NCBI GenBank assembly: GCA_043228905.1
Contig: JBHGNT010000013.1
Location: forward strand, 12,152,001 to 12,216,000
Source: Azolla caroliniana
Taxonomy: Eukaryota; Polypodiophyta
DNA length: 64,000 bases
Direction of reading: 5' to 3'
Below are positions 22,501-33,273 of the stretch, piece by piece. The translations under genes were made by a program, and so were the position numbers. The first letter of the stretch is position 1; the number at the start of each line of letters is the position of its first letter. Below the pieces are notes generated by a model. The model saw only the letters and a program-made list of their open reading frames with translations, was not told the DNA's origin and did no database searches.

Positions 22501-23605
22501 ATCCGGTTGATGTCATCAGCCACACGTCTCCTATGCCGGCAATCCGGCATGTTCCTTCATTTCCCATCCGGACACAGCCGTGCTCACCGGCTGTGTAGGA
22601 TGAGAAGTATTTCTTCTCCGGGGTCAGGTGGAACGACGCTCCGGAATCGACCACCCAGGTCATCTCTTCACCGGCAAGGTTCAGCTCCCTCTCTTCGGTA
22701 ATGAGCATTATCTCTTCTTCACTTGCCGCGAGTGCCGTCGTTCCTTTCCGGTCCTGCCCTCGCCGACCCGGACCTCTCCGGTCCGTGGCTCCCCGGTATG
22801 CACCGTTTCGCTCCGGTGACTTCTTCGAATCGATGTCGTCGGCTCCGTTGTCTTTTCGGTAATGCCGACAATTCTTCCGGAAGTGCCCCGGCTTCCCACA
22901 GTGGAAGCATGTGGGCCTTCCTCTTGACTGCGACCGGGTCCCCGACTTCTCCCGTCTTTGCGGACTCCGGTTCCATTGTCTTCCCCGTTCCGATTCGGTA
23001 AGCAGCGCCTTCGAGTCGGAGGCCGGTTCTTTATCTCTCTGACGCGCTTCTTCGTTCAAAATACTTGTCTTTACCGTTTGTAGAGACAAGTTATCTTCGG
23101 TGCAGGAGGTGCTGAGAGTCACCACCAAGTTCTCCCAGCTGTCCGGCAATGTACACATCAGGATGATGGCTTGCATTGCATCCTCCAGCGGGAACTTGAT
23201 CGCCGCAAGCTGGTTCACGAATCCCATGAACGTGCTTACGTGTTCCACCATACTCTCGCCGTCCCGGTACTTGAGGTTCACTATCTTCCTCATCAGGGAG
23301 GTCCGGTTCAACGCATTCTTCCTCTCGTAGAGGCCCGACAGCTTCCGCCACATCTCGTATGCGTTGGTGTCGTTCGCCACATGCTGTAGAACGCTCACGT
23401 CGACGTATTGCCGAATGGTTGCAACGGCTTTCCGGTTCAGAAGCCTCCATTCCGACTCAAGTACTCCCTTCGGTATTTCCGACCGGTCAATCGGTTCGTA
23501 CAGGTCCCGAACAATCAGAAGATCTTCCATCTTGATCTTCCAGTCGGCGTAGTTCTGCGCATTCAGCACCATCATCCCCGGCTGCCCGCTGCTGCCGCCT
23601 TCCAT
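19532..23605 (-). CDS. copia D gag-pol polyprotein, intact (1,357 aa)
   Basis: Start ATG 23605 (MEGGSSGQPGMMVLN) lies 30 nt after the 5' LTR. The frame is also open upstream into the LTR. Domains: gag (NYADWKIKMEDLLI), zinc knuckle CFHCGKPGHFRKNC, protease WVVDSGASFHLTP, integrase (HKRLCHMS..CTDC; VHTDVCQ, IRADNGGEY, LNGLAERMN), RT (KARIVVKGFQQKKGVDFDEI, FLHGDLEEEIYM, LLYVDDMLIVG), RNase H (TDSDMSADADTS, TTEAEYMAAVEAGK, YCDSQSAIHLAKNAAYHSRTKHI, TDENGSDMLTK). All catalytic residues of PR, IN (D,D,E) and RT (DD) are present. There is no stop or shift. Confidence 0.95.
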   Translation of the reverse strand: MEGGSSGQPGMMVLNAQNYADWKIKMEDLLIVRDLYEPIDRSEIPKGVLESEWRLLNRKAVATIRQYVDVSVLQHVANDTNAYEMWRKLSGLYERKNALNRTSLMRKIVNLKYRDGESMVEHVSTFMGFVNQLAAIKFPLEDAMQAIILMCTLPDSWENLVVTLSTSCTEDNLSLQTVKTSILNEEARQRDKEPASDSKALLTESERGRQWNRSPQRREKSGTRSQSRGRPTCFHCGKPGHFRKNCRHYRKDNGADDIDSKKSPERNGAYRGATDRRGPGRRGQDRKGTTALAASEEEIMLITEERELNLAGEEMTWVVDSGASFHLTPEKKYFSSYTAGEHGCVRMGNEGTCRIAGIGDVWLMTSTGCKMLLKDVRHVPEVRLNLISAGRLDDEGYTGSIRNGVMKFSKGSLTVARARKVNTLYLMNSRLCPEELNVAADTAGELWHKRLCHMSEKGMKRLAEDNLIPVKHVHLEKCTDCLAGKQNRASFHSRPPTRRSAPLELVHTDVCQVETKSHGGAQYFVTFIDDHSRKLWTAPLKTKDQVLSVFKELHARVERESGKKLKAIRADNGGEYRGQFEEYCRSMGIRLEFTVPKTPELNGLAERMNRTIMERVRSMLAHAKLPKGFWAEAMSTATYVINRSPSVPLDGDTPQRVWTGKEVSYRHLKVFGCLAYVHVAKDRRGKLDPKTRPCIFLGYGDDEFGYRVWDPVDKKIFRSRDIVFMEDKTLANWESEKKMKSSKSTDEDQLYEEQSRPARDRLTLEDPAEDGEETEPAEDDENDTGTGPDPEMDSDEEESEEPVTEAPERRYPLRERRAPRRFPEPEHVLLTDEGEPESFEEAKHEPHSRRWLSAMQEEMDSLHENHTYELVELPKGKRALRNKWVFKLKPGDAGNPPRYKARIVVKGFQQKKGVDFDEIFAPVVKMTSIRTVLSIAASMDLEVEQMDVKTAFLHGDLEEEIYMQQPEGFEKKGKEHLVCRLKKSLYGLKQAPRQWYRKFDSFMTDEGYHKTQSDHCVFVKKFEGGDFLILLLYVDDMLIVGRDQVKIRMLKKALHRTFSMKDLGPARQILGMHIIRDRKKKQLWLSQEKYVTKVLQRFNMSEARPVGSTLPTNCKFSGKQSPKTKAEKEDMMKVPYASAVGSLMYAMVCTRPDIGYAVGVVSRYMSNPGKEHWNAVKWILRYLKGTANMCLRFGSGKPELDGFTDSDMSADADTSRSTSGYVMTYAGGAVSWQSRLQKTVALSTTEAEYMAAVEAGKEIIWMKDFIRELGIRQEEYRLYCDSQSAIHLAKNAAYHSRTKHIQRRYHWIRERIEDQEFVLTKIHTDENGSDMLTKVLTPDKLEACRKRIGLERHPMPK

Positions 23606-23621
23606 TTTCTGTGTTACCGTT

Positions 23622-23633
23622 GCTCTGATACCA
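23622..23633 (-). other. primer-binding site of copia D (initiator tRNA-Met type)
   Basis: Minus strand TGGTATCAGAGC, two bases from the 5' LTR end. This is the standard plant copia site complementary to the 3' end of initiator tRNA-Met. Confidence 0.92.
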
Positions 23634-23635
23634 CT

Positions 23636-24351
23636 TGTCGAGCACAGTTCTCGGCCACAACCGAGGAATAGGATCAAACTTACAGAAAACGGGAAATACA
23701 AAATGCACGAAGACAATAGAGAGGAGAGTACACAGGGTGTTTTACGTGGAAAACCCTAAATGGGAAAAACCACGGGAGTCCTCAAACTCCAACTATCACT
23801 ATACACAGAGATGTACAATGGTGAAGCTACAAGGCAACAACCTTGAGCTCACTATCTTCGCCACAGGCGGCGGTAATACACAGAGGCGTCGACCTCTTCC
23901 TTTCTCTCTCTCTCTCTCTCGGCTGCTCTCACTTCACTCCCTCTGAGTGGAAAACAGAAAATGAGCGACAACATAAAACTGTTTGCCCTAAGTCATATTT
24001 ATACATATATGACTTTCGGGCTATTTACAAATATAGCCTCAAGGGCTCTTGGCAAACATATTCACAAATATGTCCCCGCATCCGGATCTCTCTCCGGGTA
24101 CACTCATCATCCGGCTCCGTAGCCGGGGTCTTCATCATCCGGCTCCGTAGCCGGGTCTTCGTCATCCGGCTCCGTAACCGGGTCTTCGTCATCCGGCTCC
24201 GCAACCGGGTCTTCGTCATCCGGCTCCGTAACCGGGGTCTCTTCATCCGGCTTCATGCCGGGTACGATTCATCATCCGGTTCCGTAATCGCAACCGGGCT
24301 TGCCGTCATTCATCTCCGGACATCCCATCCGGAGGGACCGAAATCCCAACA
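23636..24351 (-). repeat. 5' LTR of copia D (716 bp)
   Basis: It matches the 3' copy base for base except one position. The minisatellite array is at 24097-24240. Confidence 0.95.
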
Positions 24352-25018
24352 GGTCCACCAGCGCCACCACCGGTTCCTGAACATCCCCGATCTTCACCGG
24401 GGTTTCCGTGGTCGCTCGAGCCTAGTGTGACCTCGAATAGTGGCTCTCCGCCCACTCGTCTTCCAGCGCCATGTCCTCTATGTGCGTCGTCCGCACTTCC
24501 ACCGGCCTTTCCGGTTCTGCCTCCGTTGACAACCTCTTCCTCTTCACCAAGTCCACGATGGAGTCGTGGAACTCTTTCTTGGCGATCTCGAGCACCTCCC
24601 GCAACGACAGTTCCACCTTGTTGTCGAGGATTCGTTCTTCCAGGACCTTTCGTAGGTTCGTGGTCCTTTCGATCTCCGTGCCCAAATGGTATCCACCCTT
24701 CTGTGGTTATCCCGGGCACTGGACTCACCGGCCTCGTTCTGTTTCGGCCTGAATCGGGTTTTGTATCTCTGTGAGGGCCCGACCCCTCCGATCTTACCTA
24801 CCCGTTTGTCTTCAACCAGAGCCTCGTAGTTCTGGCAAGCTGCTTCGACGAAACCCGTCTTTTCTTCGACCGGGTCACTCCACCCGGTTACCTCCTGGAC
24901 CCGCTTCTCCGCGCCTTCAGTCGAGCACTCGCGAGGCCTTCTAGCACCATCGGCCAGAACTCGGCTTTGCTCTCCTTCCGGGCCCCGCTGCCCCCGACCC
25001 AAATACCGGCTGACGTTG
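24352..25018 (-). pseudogene. element B gag-pol linker, up to the protease catalytic Asp
   Basis: On the minus strand this continues gag from the far side of copia C. It includes GTEIERTTNLRKVLEERIL and LREVLEIAKKEFHDSIVDLVKRKR, ending in PVVALVD, whose last residue is the protease Asp. A frame shift lies near 24690 and a stop near 24420. The two halves of the B protease meet exactly at the GGTCC duplication of copia D. Confidence 0.75.
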
Positions 25019-25023
25019 AGTAG

Positions 25024-25176
25024 TGTTGGGATTACGGTCCCTCCGGATGGGATGGTCAGATGTCCGGGAATCGGGAATGAAGACCCGAATGAGGAGTACC
25101 CGGTATCGGAACCGGATGATGAAGACCCGGCCATGAGGAGTACCCGGTATCGGAACCGGATGATGAAGACCCGGTC
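25024..25176 (+). repeat. remnant 5' LTR of copia C fused to gag
   Basis: Its first 107 bp are identical to the 3' LTR start at 29267. Then come two copies of a CCCGGTATCGGAACCGGATG-type repeat (GAGGAGTACCCGG...GACCCGG). The next base starts gag. The right part of the LTR and the primer site are deleted. Confidence 0.85.
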
Positions 25177-28100
25177 ATGAAAATGGAAGGCGGCGGTAGT
25201 GGGCCTCCGGCCATGATGGTGTTGAACTCACAGAACTACGCCGACTGGAAGATAAAGATGGAAGACCTTCTCATCGTCCGAGACCTGTATGAACCGATCG
25301 ACAATGCCGAGATACCCAAGGGGGTAATAGAGTCGGAGTGGAAGCTCCTGAACCGGAAAGCAGTAGCGATGATCCGGCAATATGTCGATGTAAGTGTTCT
25401 GCAACATGTGGCGAACGATACGAACGCCTATGAGATGTGGCAGAAGCTGTCCGGACTGTATGAGAGGAAGAATGCTCTGACCCAGACCTCCCTGATGAGG
25501 AAGATAGTGAATCTTAAGTACCGGGATGGCGAGAGTATGGTGGAACACGTAAGCACGTTCATGGGATTCGTGAACCAGCTTGCGGCGATCAAGTTCCCGT
25601 TGGAGGATGCAATGCAAGCCATCATTCTGATGTGTACATTGCCGGAAAGCTGGGAGAACTTGGTGGTGACCCTCAGCACCTCCTGCACCGAAGATAACTT
25701 GTCTCTACAAACGGTAAAGACAAGCATTTTGAACGAAGAAGCGCGTCGGAGAGATAAAGAACCGGCCTCCGATCCGAAGATGCTGCTTACCGAATCGGAT
25801 CGGGGAAGACAATGGAACCGGAGTCCGCAAAGACGGGAGAAGTCGGGGACCCGGTCGCAGTCAAGAGGAAGGCCCACATGCTTCCACTGTGGGAAGCCGG
25901 GACACTTCCGAAAGAATTGTCGGCATTACCGAAAAGACAACGGAGCCGACGACACCGATTCGAAGAAGTCTTCGGAACGGAACGGTGCTTACCGGGGAGC
26001 CACGGACCAAAATGGTTCGGATCGGCGAGGGCAGGACCGGAAAGGAACGACGGCACTCGCGGCAAGTGAAGAGGAGATCATGCTCATCACCGAAGAAGGT
26101 GAACTAAACATTGCCGGCGATGAGACTACCTGGGTGGTCGATTCCGGAGCGTCGTTCCACCTGACCCCGGAAAGAAGATACTTCTCATCCTACACAGCCG
26201 GTGAGCATGGCTGTGTCCGGATGGGAAATGAAGGTACGTGCCGGATTCCTGGCTTAGGAGACGTGTGGTTGACAACCTCGACCGGATGCAAAATGTTGCT
26301 GAAGGATGTCCGACATGTTCCGGAGGTTCGATTGAACCTGATTTCGGCCGGGAGGCTAGACGATGAAGGCTACACAGGTAGCATCCGGAACTGCGTAATG
26401 AAATTCAGCAAGGGGAGCCTGATAGTGGCTCGGGCCCGGAAAGTCAACACACTGTACCTTATGAATGCCTGGTTGTGTCCGGAGGAGTTGAACGTGGCAG
26501 CTGACACTGCCGGTGAGCTGTGGCACAAGAGACTGTGCCACATGAGTGAGAAGGGGATGAAGAGGCTTGCAGAAGACAACCTTATTCCAGTGAAGCATGT
26601 GCACCTGGAGAAGTGCACCGATTGCCTGGCCGGTAAGCAGAACCGAACCTCCTTCCACTCAAGGCCACCGACGAGACGTAGCGCACCATTGGAGTTGGTG
26701 CACACTGACGTGTGTCAAGTAGAGACGAAGTCACATGGCGGAGCCCAGTACTTCGTGACATTCATTGATGACCACAGCCGGAAGCTGTGGACGGCACCGT
26801 TGAAGACAAAGGACCAAGTGTTGTGCGTCTTCAAAGAACTCCACGCGAGAGTGGAAAGGGAATCCGGCAAGAAGCTGAAAGCGATACGAGCGGATAACGG
26901 AGGGGAATACCGGGGGCAGTTCGAGGAGTACTGTCGCTCGAAGGGAATCCGGCTCAAGTTTACTGTGCCGAAGACGCCGGAACTGAACGGGCTGGCCGAG
27001 AGGATGAACCGGACCATAATGGAGAGGGTCCGGAGTATGCTGGCGCATGCGAAATTACCCAAGGGGTTTTGGGCTGAGGCAATGTCGACGACGACATACG
27101 TGATAAACAGATCACCCTCAGTACCTTTGGACGGAGACACGCCGCAGAGAGTGTGGACCGGTAGGGAAGTATCCTACCGGCATCTGAAGGTGTTCGGGTG
27201 TCTCGCATATGTGCATGTGGCAAAGGACCGGAGAGGAAAGCTAGATCCAAAGACCCGGCCATGCATATTCCTCGGTTACGGCGATGACGAGTTCGGCTAC
27301 CGAGTATGGGACCCGGTCGACAAAAAGATATTCCGGAGTCGTGATATCATCTTCATGGAGGACAAGACACTCGCCGACTGGGAGTCGGAGAAGAAGATGA
27401 AGAGCTCCAAGTCGACCGGTGAGGATCAACTCTACGAGGAGCAGTCCCGACCGGCAAGAGACCGGTTAGCACTCGAGGATCCGGCCGAAGACGGTGAAGA
27501 AACAGAACCGGCCGAGGAAGATGAAACTGATACCGGAACCGGCCCCGATCCCGAAATGGATTCGGATGAAGAGGAAACGGAGGAGCCGGTTACCGAAGCT
27601 TCGGAACGGAGATATCCTCTAAGAGAGAGAAGGGCCCCCCGGAGATTTCCGGAACCAGAGCACGTGCTGCTAACCGACGAGGGGGAGCCGGAGAGTTTTG
27701 AAGAAGCAAAGCTTGACACCCATAGCCGCAGGTGGTTAAGTGCCATGCAGGAGGAAATGGATTCCCTGCATGAGAACCACACATATGAACTTGTGGAGTT
27801 GCCGAAAGGAAAGCGGGCACTTCGAAACAAGTGGGTGTTCAAGCTGAAACCGGGAGATGCCGGAAACCCCCCGAGATACAAAGCCAGGATCGTGGTGAAG
27901 GGGTTCCAGCAGAAGAAGGGCGTCGACTTCGACGAGATATTTGCCCCGGTAGTGAAGATGACCTCCATCCGGACGGTGCTGAGCATAGCGGCAAGCGTGG
28001 ACCTCGAGGTAGAACAGATGGACGTGAAGACGGCATTCCTTCACGGTGACCTCGAAGAAGAGGTCTACATGCAGCAACCGGAAGGATTTGAGAAGAAAGG

Positions 28101-29256
28101 GAAGGAGCACCTAGTATGCCGGTTGAAGAAGAGCCTTTACGGACTGAAGCAGGCTCCCCGGCAATGGTACCGAAAGTTCGACTCCTTCATGACCGACGAA
28201 GGGTACCACAAAACGCAGTCCGATCACTGAGTGTTTGTGAAGAAGTTCGAAGGAGGAGACTTTCTAATACTCCTCCTGTACGTGGACGACATGTTGATCG
28301 TCGGACGGGACCAGGGCAAGATACAGATGCTGAAGAAAGCGCTTCACCGAACCTTCTCAATGAAGGACCTGGGTCCGGCGAGGCAAATACTAGGGATGCA
28401 CATCATCCGGGACCGGAAGAAGAAGCAGTTGTGGCTGTCACAGGAGAAGTACATGACAAAGGTGCTTCACCGGTTCAACATGTCGGAAGCAAGACCGGTC
28501 GGGTCAACCCTCCCGGCAAACTGCAAGTTGTCCAGCAAGCAAAGTCCCAAGACAAAGGCTGAGAAGGAGGACATGATGAAAGTACCATATGCCTCTACCA
28601 TCGGAAGCTTGATGTACGCAATGGTGTGTACAAGACCGGACATAGGATATGCAGTCGGAGTGGTGAGCCGGTACATGAGCAATCCCGGCAAAGAGCACTG
28701 GAACGCGGCCAAGTGGATACTCCGATACCTGAAGGGCACGGCAAACGTGTGCCTCCGATTCGGCTCCGGTAAGCCCGAACTCGATGGCTTTACGGATTCG
28801 GATATGTCGGTTGATGCAGATACCAGCCGGTCCACATCAGGGTATGTGATGACGTATGCAGGGGGAGCTGTTTCGTGGCAGTCGAGGCTGCAGAAGACGG
28901 TTGCGTTGTCAACCACGGAGGCGGAGTACATGGCGGCTGTTGAAGCCGGCAAGGAAATAATATGGATGAGGGACTTCATTAGAGAGCTCGGTATCCGGCA
29001 GGAGGAGTACCGACTCTACTGCGACAGTCAGAGTGCCATCCACCTTGCGAAGAACGCGGCCTATCACTCCCGGACGAAGCACATCCAGCGAAGATATCAC
29101 TGGATCCGGGAAAGGATAGAAGACAAGGAGTTCGTGTTGACGAAGATCCACACGGACGAGAACGGGTCAGATATGCTGACCAAAGTGCTCACACCCGACA
29201 AGCTGGAAGCGTGCCGGAAGAGGGTTGGACTGGAAAGACATCCCATGCCGAAGTGA
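25177..29256 (+). pseudogene. copia C gag-pol polyprotein, one in-frame stop
   Basis: ATG 25177 (MKMEGGGSGPPAMM) lies at the LTR-gag junction; the second Met matches the D start. Same domain order as D: knuckle CFHCGKPGHFRKNC, WVVDSGASFHLTP, RADNGGEY, FLHGDLEEEVYM, LLYVDDMLIVG and RNase H to DMLTKVL. The only break is TGA at 28228-28230, where D has a Cys codon (TGC), a transversion. After it the same frame is open to 29256. Confidence 0.93.
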
Positions 29257-29266
29257 AGGGGGAGTT

Positions 29267-29903
29267 TGTTGGGATTACGGTCCCTCCGGATGGGATGGTC
29301 AGATGTCCGGGAATCGGGAATGAAGACCCGAATGAGGAGTACCCGGTATCGGAACCGGATGATGAAGACCCGGTTACGGAACCGGATGATGAAGACCCGG
29401 TTACGGAACCGGATGACGAATGTACCCGGAGAGAGATCCGGATGCGGGGACATATCTGTGAATATGTTTGCCAAGGGCCCTCTAGGCTTTATTTGTAAAT
29501 AGCCCGAAAGTCATATGTGTATAAATATGACTTAGGGCAAACAGTTTTGCTGTTGTTACTCATTTTTCTGGTTTTCCACTTAGAGGGAGCTAAGTGAGCA
29601 GCCGAGAGAGAGCAAGAGAGAGAGAGAGAGAGAGAGAGACGAAGAGGTCGTTGCCTCTGCGTATTACCGCCGCCTGTGGCGAAGACAGCGAGCTCAAGGT
29701 TGTTGCCTTGTAGCTTCACCATTGTACATCTCTGTTTATAGTGATAGTTGGAGTTTGAGGACTCCCGTGGTTTTTCCCATTTAGGGTTTTCCACGTAAAA
29801 CATCCTGTGTACTCTTCTCTCTATTGTCTTCGTGCATTTTGTATTTCCTGTTTTCTGTGAGTTGATCCTATTCCTCGGTTGTGGCCGAGCACTGTTTTCA
29901 ACA
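29267..29903 (+). repeat. 3' LTR of copia C (637 bp)
   Basis: TGTTGGGATTACGG...GTTTTCAACA after the purine tract GTGAAGGGGGAGTTT (29252-29266). It contains two to three 24-bp units of the D-type minisatellite (29338-29415), TATAAATA near 29520 and a GA run near 29609-29638. Confidence 0.92.
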
Positions 29904-29908
29904 AGTAG

Positions 29909-30879
29909 TGGGCGGTCTTCGCGTGCCGGGCTGCCGCCTCTTCCATCAGCCTTTTCATTCCCCCTCTCCTGTCGTTTCGGTTCAGGGCCCTCCGGGTATC
30001 GATGGCGTGCACCCGACCTTCCCACATGTACACTACCCGGCTTCTCAAAGCCTCCATAAAGTCCCCGCAGTCTTTCCGGATGTGGCCGACCTCGTCGCAC
30101 CACATGCACCTACTTCCTGTTGGAGCCCGTCGGTCCTGAGCCTAATCGCCGCCTTCCCTCCGAGCCTAGGCGATCTGGAGATCCTTTACCGCTCGTGTCA
30201 ACTCCTCCAGAGCTGTTCCCCCGGACGAGCCTCTGATCACGCCGGTCGAAGACGAACCGGTTTCGGGCCACTCCCGGTTCTCTTCCCTTCGCGCCTGTGG
30301 TACCAGTTCGAGCTTCCTTGCCGCGACAGGTCCCGCCCCGGTCGCCTCTGTATCAGCCCACTCCCACCGTTTGTCAAAACGGCCGCAGACTCTCTTTACC
30401 GCAGCCCAATCGGTCGTCAGCCCATCTTCGGTTTCCAGTAAGGAGCCAACTTGCCCCCGATCTCGTGCGTCAACCGATTTGACAAACAGTAGGACACGAC
30501 TTGTGTCCAGAACGGTCCGATCGAGCGCCGAAAGGCGCGCAAAGCGTTCCTCAAACTCCCGGAGGAGTACCGACGCATTTCTTCCTTTGTTGGGGGACTC
30601 CACCCACTCCATGAAACTCCGCTTCGAAAGTCGAAGCGCGTCATCCAACCCGTATTTCTCCAGGAGCCGTCCTTCGAACTCCTCCCAGGTCCGGCTCTCC
30701 GCCCGGACCTCGAGCACCTCCGCATGGATGCCTGGCATCGCCACTCAAGGGAATCCGGCAAGATGCCTCTCTTCCGGAATATCCCTCATCAACATCTCCG
30801 CACGGTAGGACGCCAAATAACTCGTGGCATCCTTTCCACTGAACCGGCCGATCATACCAATGATCGCCTCAATAGCCAT
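29909..30879 (-). pseudogene. element B gag
   Basis: ATG at 30879 begins MAIEAIIGMIGRFSGKDATSY, a Ty3-type gag N-terminus. It continues with RTWEEFEGRLLEKYGLDDALRLSKRSF and FEERFARLSALDRT. A zinc knuckle CMWCDEVGHIRKDC lies at about 30070-30111. In-frame stops lie near 30747, 30163 and 30124. Copia C interrupts it at 29904, and it resumes at 25018. Confidence 0.8.
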
Positions 30880-30918
30880 GTCAAGGGCGCCGGTACCCTA
30901 GCTCGCGCTCACAATCCA

Positions 30919-31465
30919 GTCACGTATGAGCAAAGAAACACAGGGGGCACGGCCTGTCAACACAAAAGACGCGAATGGACACAGAGACAGGGAGACACAA
31001 GTGTTTGTATATTAACGAATAACAAGTACACAACAGAGCACGTGAGCGGATACGACCGAACAGGTCGGCGAACAGATGTCGATGCATGTTCGTCTGCGCA
31101 CGTAAAGGGGATAGGATGGAGGTGCTGCCGGAAGCACACGGGCGTTCCTCGAAGCAGCGCGAGCCTATCGAAACCTGCAGAGAAGAGCAATAGAGAACAG
31201 ACAGAGGAGAAGCGTTCGGTTACGGTCCGACAGCACTTCATCCTCCTCAATGCACGATCCCCTTTCTCCCTTCGTCTCCCTCTCCTTTATAGCGTCAAGA
31301 AGGGAGTCGTCTCCCTCATTTACTTCCTACCTACCGAATCTAACTACCCAGGATCTCTCTATGTACCTAATTCTCTATCATATACATTAAGAGCGCGCAC
31401 ACGTGAAGGGCCGGTTCATGTGCGCTATTCACCGATTGCGCCAAGGGACGGTTTTCTTCACGACA
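30919..31465 (-). repeat. truncated 5' LTR of element B (547 bp)
   Basis: It matches 14162-14708. The last about 104 bp of the LTR (U5 end) and the primer-binding site are missing. Short unrelated sequence (30880-30918) joins it to gag. Confidence 0.85.
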
Positions 31466-33273
31466 GCGGTATATGGGCAAACAAAAGACCATTTTACGCA
31501 CTTACGTCTGTGCCTGGAACGTTGCCGCACCGCACGCTTAAGCCTGAATACCGCGAAATGTGCCTTCGGCGTGACCAGCGGGACTCTCCTAGGCCACATA
31601 GTCAGCAAAGAGGGAATAGCAGTCGACCCAAACAAGATCTCCGCGATTACGCAAGCTAAAACTCCAACAAACGCCAAATCGCTTAGCCGTTTTTTGGGAC
31701 AAATACGGTGGCATAGTCGGATGATACGGTATTTTGCGGACTTCACCACGCCTCTACACACTGCCGTACATCGGACTCCTTTCCAATGGACTGCAACAGA
31801 GGAAAAGGCCTTTGAGGCACTTAAGATAATGCTCACACAGGCTCCCGTCGTACAACCTCCAGTTTGGGCGAAGCCATTCCACGTGTTTGTCGACGCCTCG
31901 GACATAGCAATAGGAAGCGCGCTAATGCAGCTCACCGAACCAAACTGGTACAGGCTAGTATACTACGCAAGTGGTAAATTGTCAGCAGCAGAGCGTAACT
32001 AATCCACAACAGAGCGGGAGGCGCTAGGAATGATCTATAGCATCAATAAATTCCGACACTATTTATTAGGACGGAAATTCACGTTCCACAAAGGAAGTGA
32101 CGACATTTGGTGACGTGGAGTCCGTCAGGATGAGAAGGAAGCAATTTTACGAGAGGCACACTGCGGCACGGCCGGCGGCCATTACGTGGGCGACGTGACA
32201 GCCCGCAAAGTATGGCAGGCAGGCTTATGGTGGCCAACAACGCAGAAGGACGCATCCAAGTATTGTAGAAAGTGTGATTTGTGTCAGCGGATGGGTCAGC
32301 CCGCGGAGGACGCAAGGATGCCACACCAACCCGTATTACCGCTAGACCCCTTCCAAAAGTGGGGATTGGATTTTGTAGGGCCCTTCACACCAGCAGCAGC
32401 CCGTACGAGCAATAAATACATATTGGTAGCCACGGATTACTGCACCAAATGGGTAGAAGCAAAGGCACTACGTGAAAATACGACGGCCGTCACGGCCAAA
32501 TTTCTTTACAAGCACATCTGGTGCCGGTTCGGCTGTCCGATTGAGCTCATCAGTGACCAGGGGAGCCACTTCCTCAATACGGTGGTTCGGGAACTAACAC
32601 AGCATTACGCGGTAGTCCACAAGAAGAGCACGCCATATTACCTGCAGGCGAATGGATTAGCAGAATCCACGAACAAAACATTACAGACCATTTTGAAGAA
32701 AACCGTCAATGAAAATAGAACGGACTAGGATACCAAACTCCAGAGTGTGTTATGGGCATACAGAACTAGTTACAAAACAACCATACAGTCAACACCATTT
32801 CGGCTAGCATTTGGACTAGAGGCTGTGATGTCGGTCGAATTTCGGGTACCTAGTTTGCGCATTCAGGTACGGAACCGATTATTAGAAGCCAAGTCGGAGG
32901 AGGAACGGCTCTACCGACTCCTCGAACTAGGGGAAAAACGCGTCCACAACATGGCTGTGTTGGAACAGGAACAGTGACGACATAAAGCGTTTGTAGATCG
33001 ACATCGGAGCGCAAGGGAAAAGGAGTTCGTCGTGGGCCAAGCGGTGCTAGTTTTTCAAACGCGCATGGGCCATATGCCGGGGAAGTTACGTTTCCGCTAG
33101 ACCGGCCCATACTGGATAATTGGAGCAGAACAAGGCACGTTCCAACTAGGAACGCTGGCTGGAGAAATAGTACGGCAAAAAGTGAATGGGTTTCGGCTCA
33201 AACCTTACATGGGCCCTACGCCACCTAACCCATTCACCGCCGAATGGGACAAAGCTGGAGAACCCGCAACATA
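31466..33273 (+). pseudogene. element A pol, right fragment: RT end, RNase H, integrase
   Basis: It resumes at VYGQTKDHF, the continuation of the RT active-site strand. Then come LGHIVSKEGIAVDP, the RNase H start (FHVFVDASDIAIGSAL, STTEREALGMIY), and an apparent internal deletion near 32095 that removes the rest of RNase H. Integrase follows: HCGTAGGH..CRKCDLCQ, WGLDFVGPF, ISDQGSHF and the Glu of GLAESTNKTL, then WAYRTSYKTTIQSTPF and FRLKPYMGP. Stops lie near 32000, 32112, 32727, 32975 and 33098. I see no chromodomain. Confidence 0.85.

Larger units (their letters stand above)
18806..24351 (-). mobile_element. copia LTR retrotransposon D, complete and young
   Basis: A perfect 5-bp duplication GGTCC (18801-18805 and 24352-24356) flanks it. 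Two 716-bp LTRs differ, as far as I can see, at one base (A at about 19183 against T at about 24013). It has an intact primer-binding site, one uninterrupted 1,357-codon gag-pol frame and a polypurine tract. It is inserted in the protease catalytic codon of element B. All parts needed for autonomy are visible. Confidence 0.95.
25024..29903 (+). mobile_element. copia LTR retrotransposon C, 5' truncated
   Basis: Perfect target duplication AGTAG is at 25019-25023 and 29904-29908, inside element B. It is a close relative of D in opposite orientation. The 3' LTR (637 bp) is complete. The 5' LTR keeps only about the first 150 bp and runs straight into gag, so R-U5, the primer-binding site and the leader are gone. 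Gag-pol has one stop codon. Confidence 0.92.
14058..31465 (-). mobile_element. Ty3-type LTR retrotransposon B, host of C and D
   Basis: GCGG flanks both ends (14054-14057 and 31466-31469), a 4-bp (perhaps 5-bp with shared T) target duplication in the RT of element A. Termini are TGTCGTG...CACGACA. Reading on the minus strand: truncated 5' LTR, gag, [copia C], linker, [copia D], protease, RT, RNase H, integrase, polypurine tract (14709-14721), 3' LTR. Own sequence is about 7 kb. Its pol shares FIQDLQPINRVTIRNAG and YSVGDLYSGYDQFQLA with a Ty3 group I associate with fungi and non-seed plants. It carries many stops. Confidence 0.9.

Noticed and set aside
30724-31659. 311-codon plus-strand frame
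   Set aside because: Composite of antisense B gag, the B LTR and a wrong frame of A pol.
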